Shown piece after piece: positions 8,159 through 10,165 of a stretch of DNA of 10,165 nucleotides. The stretch covers positions 1 to 10,165 of the forward strand of contig URRT01000062.1 of assembly GCA_900550355.1 (NCBI GenBank), in the 5' to 3' direction. Position 1 is the first letter of the stretch, and each line of letters opens with the position of its first letter. This stretch comes from an uncultured Collinsella sp. GTDB taxonomy: Bacteria; Actinomycetota; Coriobacteriia; Coriobacteriales; Coriobacteriaceae. The notes below the pieces were generated by a model, which had not been told where the DNA came from, did not search any database, and saw only the letters and a program-made list of their open reading frames with translations. The translations under genes and the position numbers were made by a program.

Positions 8159-8191
8159 CCTTTAAGCCGGTCCTGTGAGACCGGGAAGGAG
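8159..8191 (+). promoter_or_regulatory. PyrR-binding RNA hairpin covering the carA ribosome binding site
   Basis: The leader RNA folds as follows. The lower stem pairs CCTTT (8159-8163) with GAAGG (8185-8189). The left side has the purine bulge AAG (8164-8166). The upper stem pairs CCGGTC (8167-8172) with GACCGG (8179-8184). The hexaloop is CTGTGA (8173-8178). This is the known architecture and loop consensus (C-N-G-N-G-A) of RNA bound by PyrR, the UMP-responsive regulator of pyrimidine genes. The carA Shine-Dalgarno sequence AAGGAG (8186-8191) forms the 3' side of the lower stem, and no terminator lies between it and the ATG. PyrR plus UMP should therefore block translation, as described for mycobacterial pyr leaders. 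The pairing is seen; PyrR binding is inferred from the family. Confidence 0.82.
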
Positions 8192-8195
8192 AATT

Positions 8196-9635
8196 ATGGC
8201 GAACAACCATACCGCGGGCACTGCCGCCCGCACCTTCGCGCCCAGCGAGCTTTGCCAGCGTATGCTGGCCAAAACCAGCAAGGGCGCCTGCGGTCCCTGC
8301 ATCCTGTATCTTGAGGATGGGACCATTTTTTATGGACGTGCATGCGGCGCCGAGGGCACCGCGACCGGCGAAGTCTGCTTCAACACCTCGCTCGAGGGCT
8401 ACTTTGAGGTCATGACCGACCCGAGTTATGCCGGCCAAATCGTAACCATGACCTATCCGCAGATCGGCAACTACGGTATCGACGAGACCGACGTCCAGTC
8501 GGCCTTCCCCGGCGACGCCGTGCGCCCTGCGAGCGCTCCGGCTATGCGCGGCATGATCGTTCGCGACATGTGCGCCACGCCTTCTAACTGGCGCTCGACC
8601 GTCAGCGTGCCGGAGTATCTGCGCGCTCACGGCATCGTCGCTATCGAGGGTGTCGACACTCGCGCTCTGGTGCGCCATCTGCGCGACAATGGTTCCAAGA
8701 TGGGCATTATCTCGACCGAGATCTTCGACGTCGACGAGCTTGCCGAGCGTCTGGCCGCAGCGCCCACGCTGGTAGGCGAGAACCTGGTGAAGACCGTAAG
8801 TTGCCCCGCGCCTCACGAGTTTGTGGCCGCCGACCTGCCTGCCACGCATGACTTTGCACTTGCGGCTGCCGCTCCTGCCCGTCATAAAGTGGTCACCTAC
8901 GACTGCGGTGTGAAGCGCGGCATTCTGGAGGGCTTGGTCCGCGCCGGCTGCGACCTTACCGTCGTGCCGTGGGATACGCCCGCGAGTGAGGTGCTCGACA
9001 TGAATCCCGATGGCGTCTTTTTGTCCAATGGCCCCGGCGACCCCGATGCCGTGGTGGAGACCTATGAACAGGTGCAGCAGCTGATCGGCAAGGTGCCGGT
9101 CTTTGGTATTTGTCTTGGTCACCAGATGATCAGCCTGGCCTGCGGCGCCCAGATGGAAAAGCTTAAGTTCGGTCACCGCGGTGGCAACCAGCCGGTCATG
9201 AACCTGGTGAGCCGTCGCGTGGAGATCACCGCGCAAAACCATGGCTTTGGCCTGCTATTCCCCAGCTTGGGCAAGCTTGTCCCCGAGCTTTCCGGCGGCG
9301 AGATCGAACATGCGGGCGACGGCGACCTGCGCGTCTGGGTGCGCCGCGGAATCGCGCCGGTCGTGATGAACGAGCGCTTCGGCCGCATTCGCCTGACGCA
9401 CGTGAACCTCAACGACGGCACCGCCGAGGGCATCCAGCTGCTCGACGCCCCGTGCTTCTCGGTCCAGTACCACCCCGAGGCCTCGCCTGGCCCCACCGAT
9501 GCCCACTATCTCTTTACCGCCTTTACGCGACTCATGGACGGCGAGGAGAACTACCTGGACATCGACACCGCGAAGGACCGCCTGGCTGGCTGGAATTTCG
9601 CCGAGACTGCCGCGACCGAGACCGAGGAGAACTAA
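8196..9635 (+). CDS. carA: Carbamoyl-phosphate synthase small (glutaminase) subunit
   Basis: CarA hydrolyses glutamine and passes ammonia to CarB for carbamoyl phosphate, the precursor of pyrimidines and arginine. The N-terminal CarA domain shows ILYLEDGTIFYG (from 36) and TDPSYAGQIVTMTYPQIGNYG. The class I glutaminase domain has SNGPGDP (277-283), nucleophile Cys306 in GICLGHQ, and His426 and Glu428 in YHPEASPGP, so the catalytic triad is intact. At 479 residues it is about 100 longer than usual (360-385). About 31 residues are extra at the N-terminus and an acidic tail is added at the C-terminus. Between QNHGF (347-351) and RLTHVNLNDGT (from 399) there are 47 residues where E. coli has about 11. 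ATG 8196 is chosen because AAGGAG (8186-8191) precedes it. A GTG at 8175 lies inside the PyrR hairpin loop. It is followed by carB after 1 nt. Confidence 0.97.
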   Translation: MANNHTAGTAARTFAPSELCQRMLAKTSKGACGPCILYLEDGTIFYGRACGAEGTATGEVCFNTSLEGYFEVMTDPSYAGQIVTMTYPQIGNYGIDETDVQSAFPGDAVRPASAPAMRGMIVRDMCATPSNWRSTVSVPEYLRAHGIVAIEGVDTRALVRHLRDNGSKMGIISTEIFDVDELAERLAAAPTLVGENLVKTVSCPAPHEFVAADLPATHDFALAAAAPARHKVVTYDCGVKRGILEGLVRAGCDLTVVPWDTPASEVLDMNPDGVFLSNGPGDPDAVVETYEQVQQLIGKVPVFGICLGHQMISLACGAQMEKLKFGHRGGNQPVMNLVSRRVEITAQNHGFGLLFPSLGKLVPELSGGEIEHAGDGDLRVWVRRGIAPVVMNERFGRIRLTHVNLNDGTAEGIQLLDAPCFSVQYHPEASPGPTDAHYLFTAFTRLMDGEENYLDIDTAKDRLAGWNFAETAATETEEN

Positions 9636-9636
9636 C

Positions 9637-10165
<529 letters not shown>

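Overview
The window is a GC-rich, densely coding stretch. Every gene is on the + strand and belongs to housekeeping metabolism or replication. The gene content, the codon use (strong preference for G/C third positions), an alternative TTG start and the PyrR-type translational leader all suggest a high-GC Gram-positive. A coriobacterium such as Collinsella is my best guess, but this rests on general resemblance and not on a database match.

Layout. (1) Positions 1-235 are non-coding or leader DNA with two short inverted repeats, followed by dnaB (236-1627), the replicative helicase. (2) A promoter-like site overlaps the dnaB stop and precedes purA (1721-3007). An intergenic stem-loop (3030-3071) separates purA from purD (TTG start, 3126-4430). 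A Nudix hydrolase of the ADP-ribose pyrophosphatase type follows closely (4452-5147). (3) After another hairpin (5160-5198) come an ABC exporter half-transporter (5230-7002) and an unrecognised single-pass membrane protein (7022-7987). They are 19 nt apart and end at a strong intrinsic terminator (7994-8036). (4) An AT-rich regulatory region and a short leader precede carA (8196-9635) and carB (from 9637, cut off by the window end). No gene-free stretch exceeds 300 bases. The longest gaps are 1-235 and 7988-8195, and both are described. I see no tRNA, rRNA, CRISPR array, insertion sequence or phage gene.

How the genes work together. purA and purD act in AMP formation and early IMP synthesis. 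carA and carB encode the two subunits that make carbamoyl phosphate for pyrimidines and arginine. dnaB uses nucleotide supply only indirectly. The Nudix enzyme probably hydrolyses ADP-ribose. The ABC exporter and its small membrane neighbour look like a separate transport or envelope unit.

The most informative regulatory element is a hairpin at 8159-8189. It has the hexaloop, upper stem, purine bulge and lower stem of a PyrR-binding RNA, and its 3' arm contains most of the carA Shine-Dalgarno sequence. This points to translational control of carAB by PyrR. Other points worth a second look are an insertion of about 36 residues in the CarA glutaminase domain, an acidic N-terminal extension on the Nudix protein, the unknown membrane protein and the purA-purD stem-loop. 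I found no convincing new multi-gene system.
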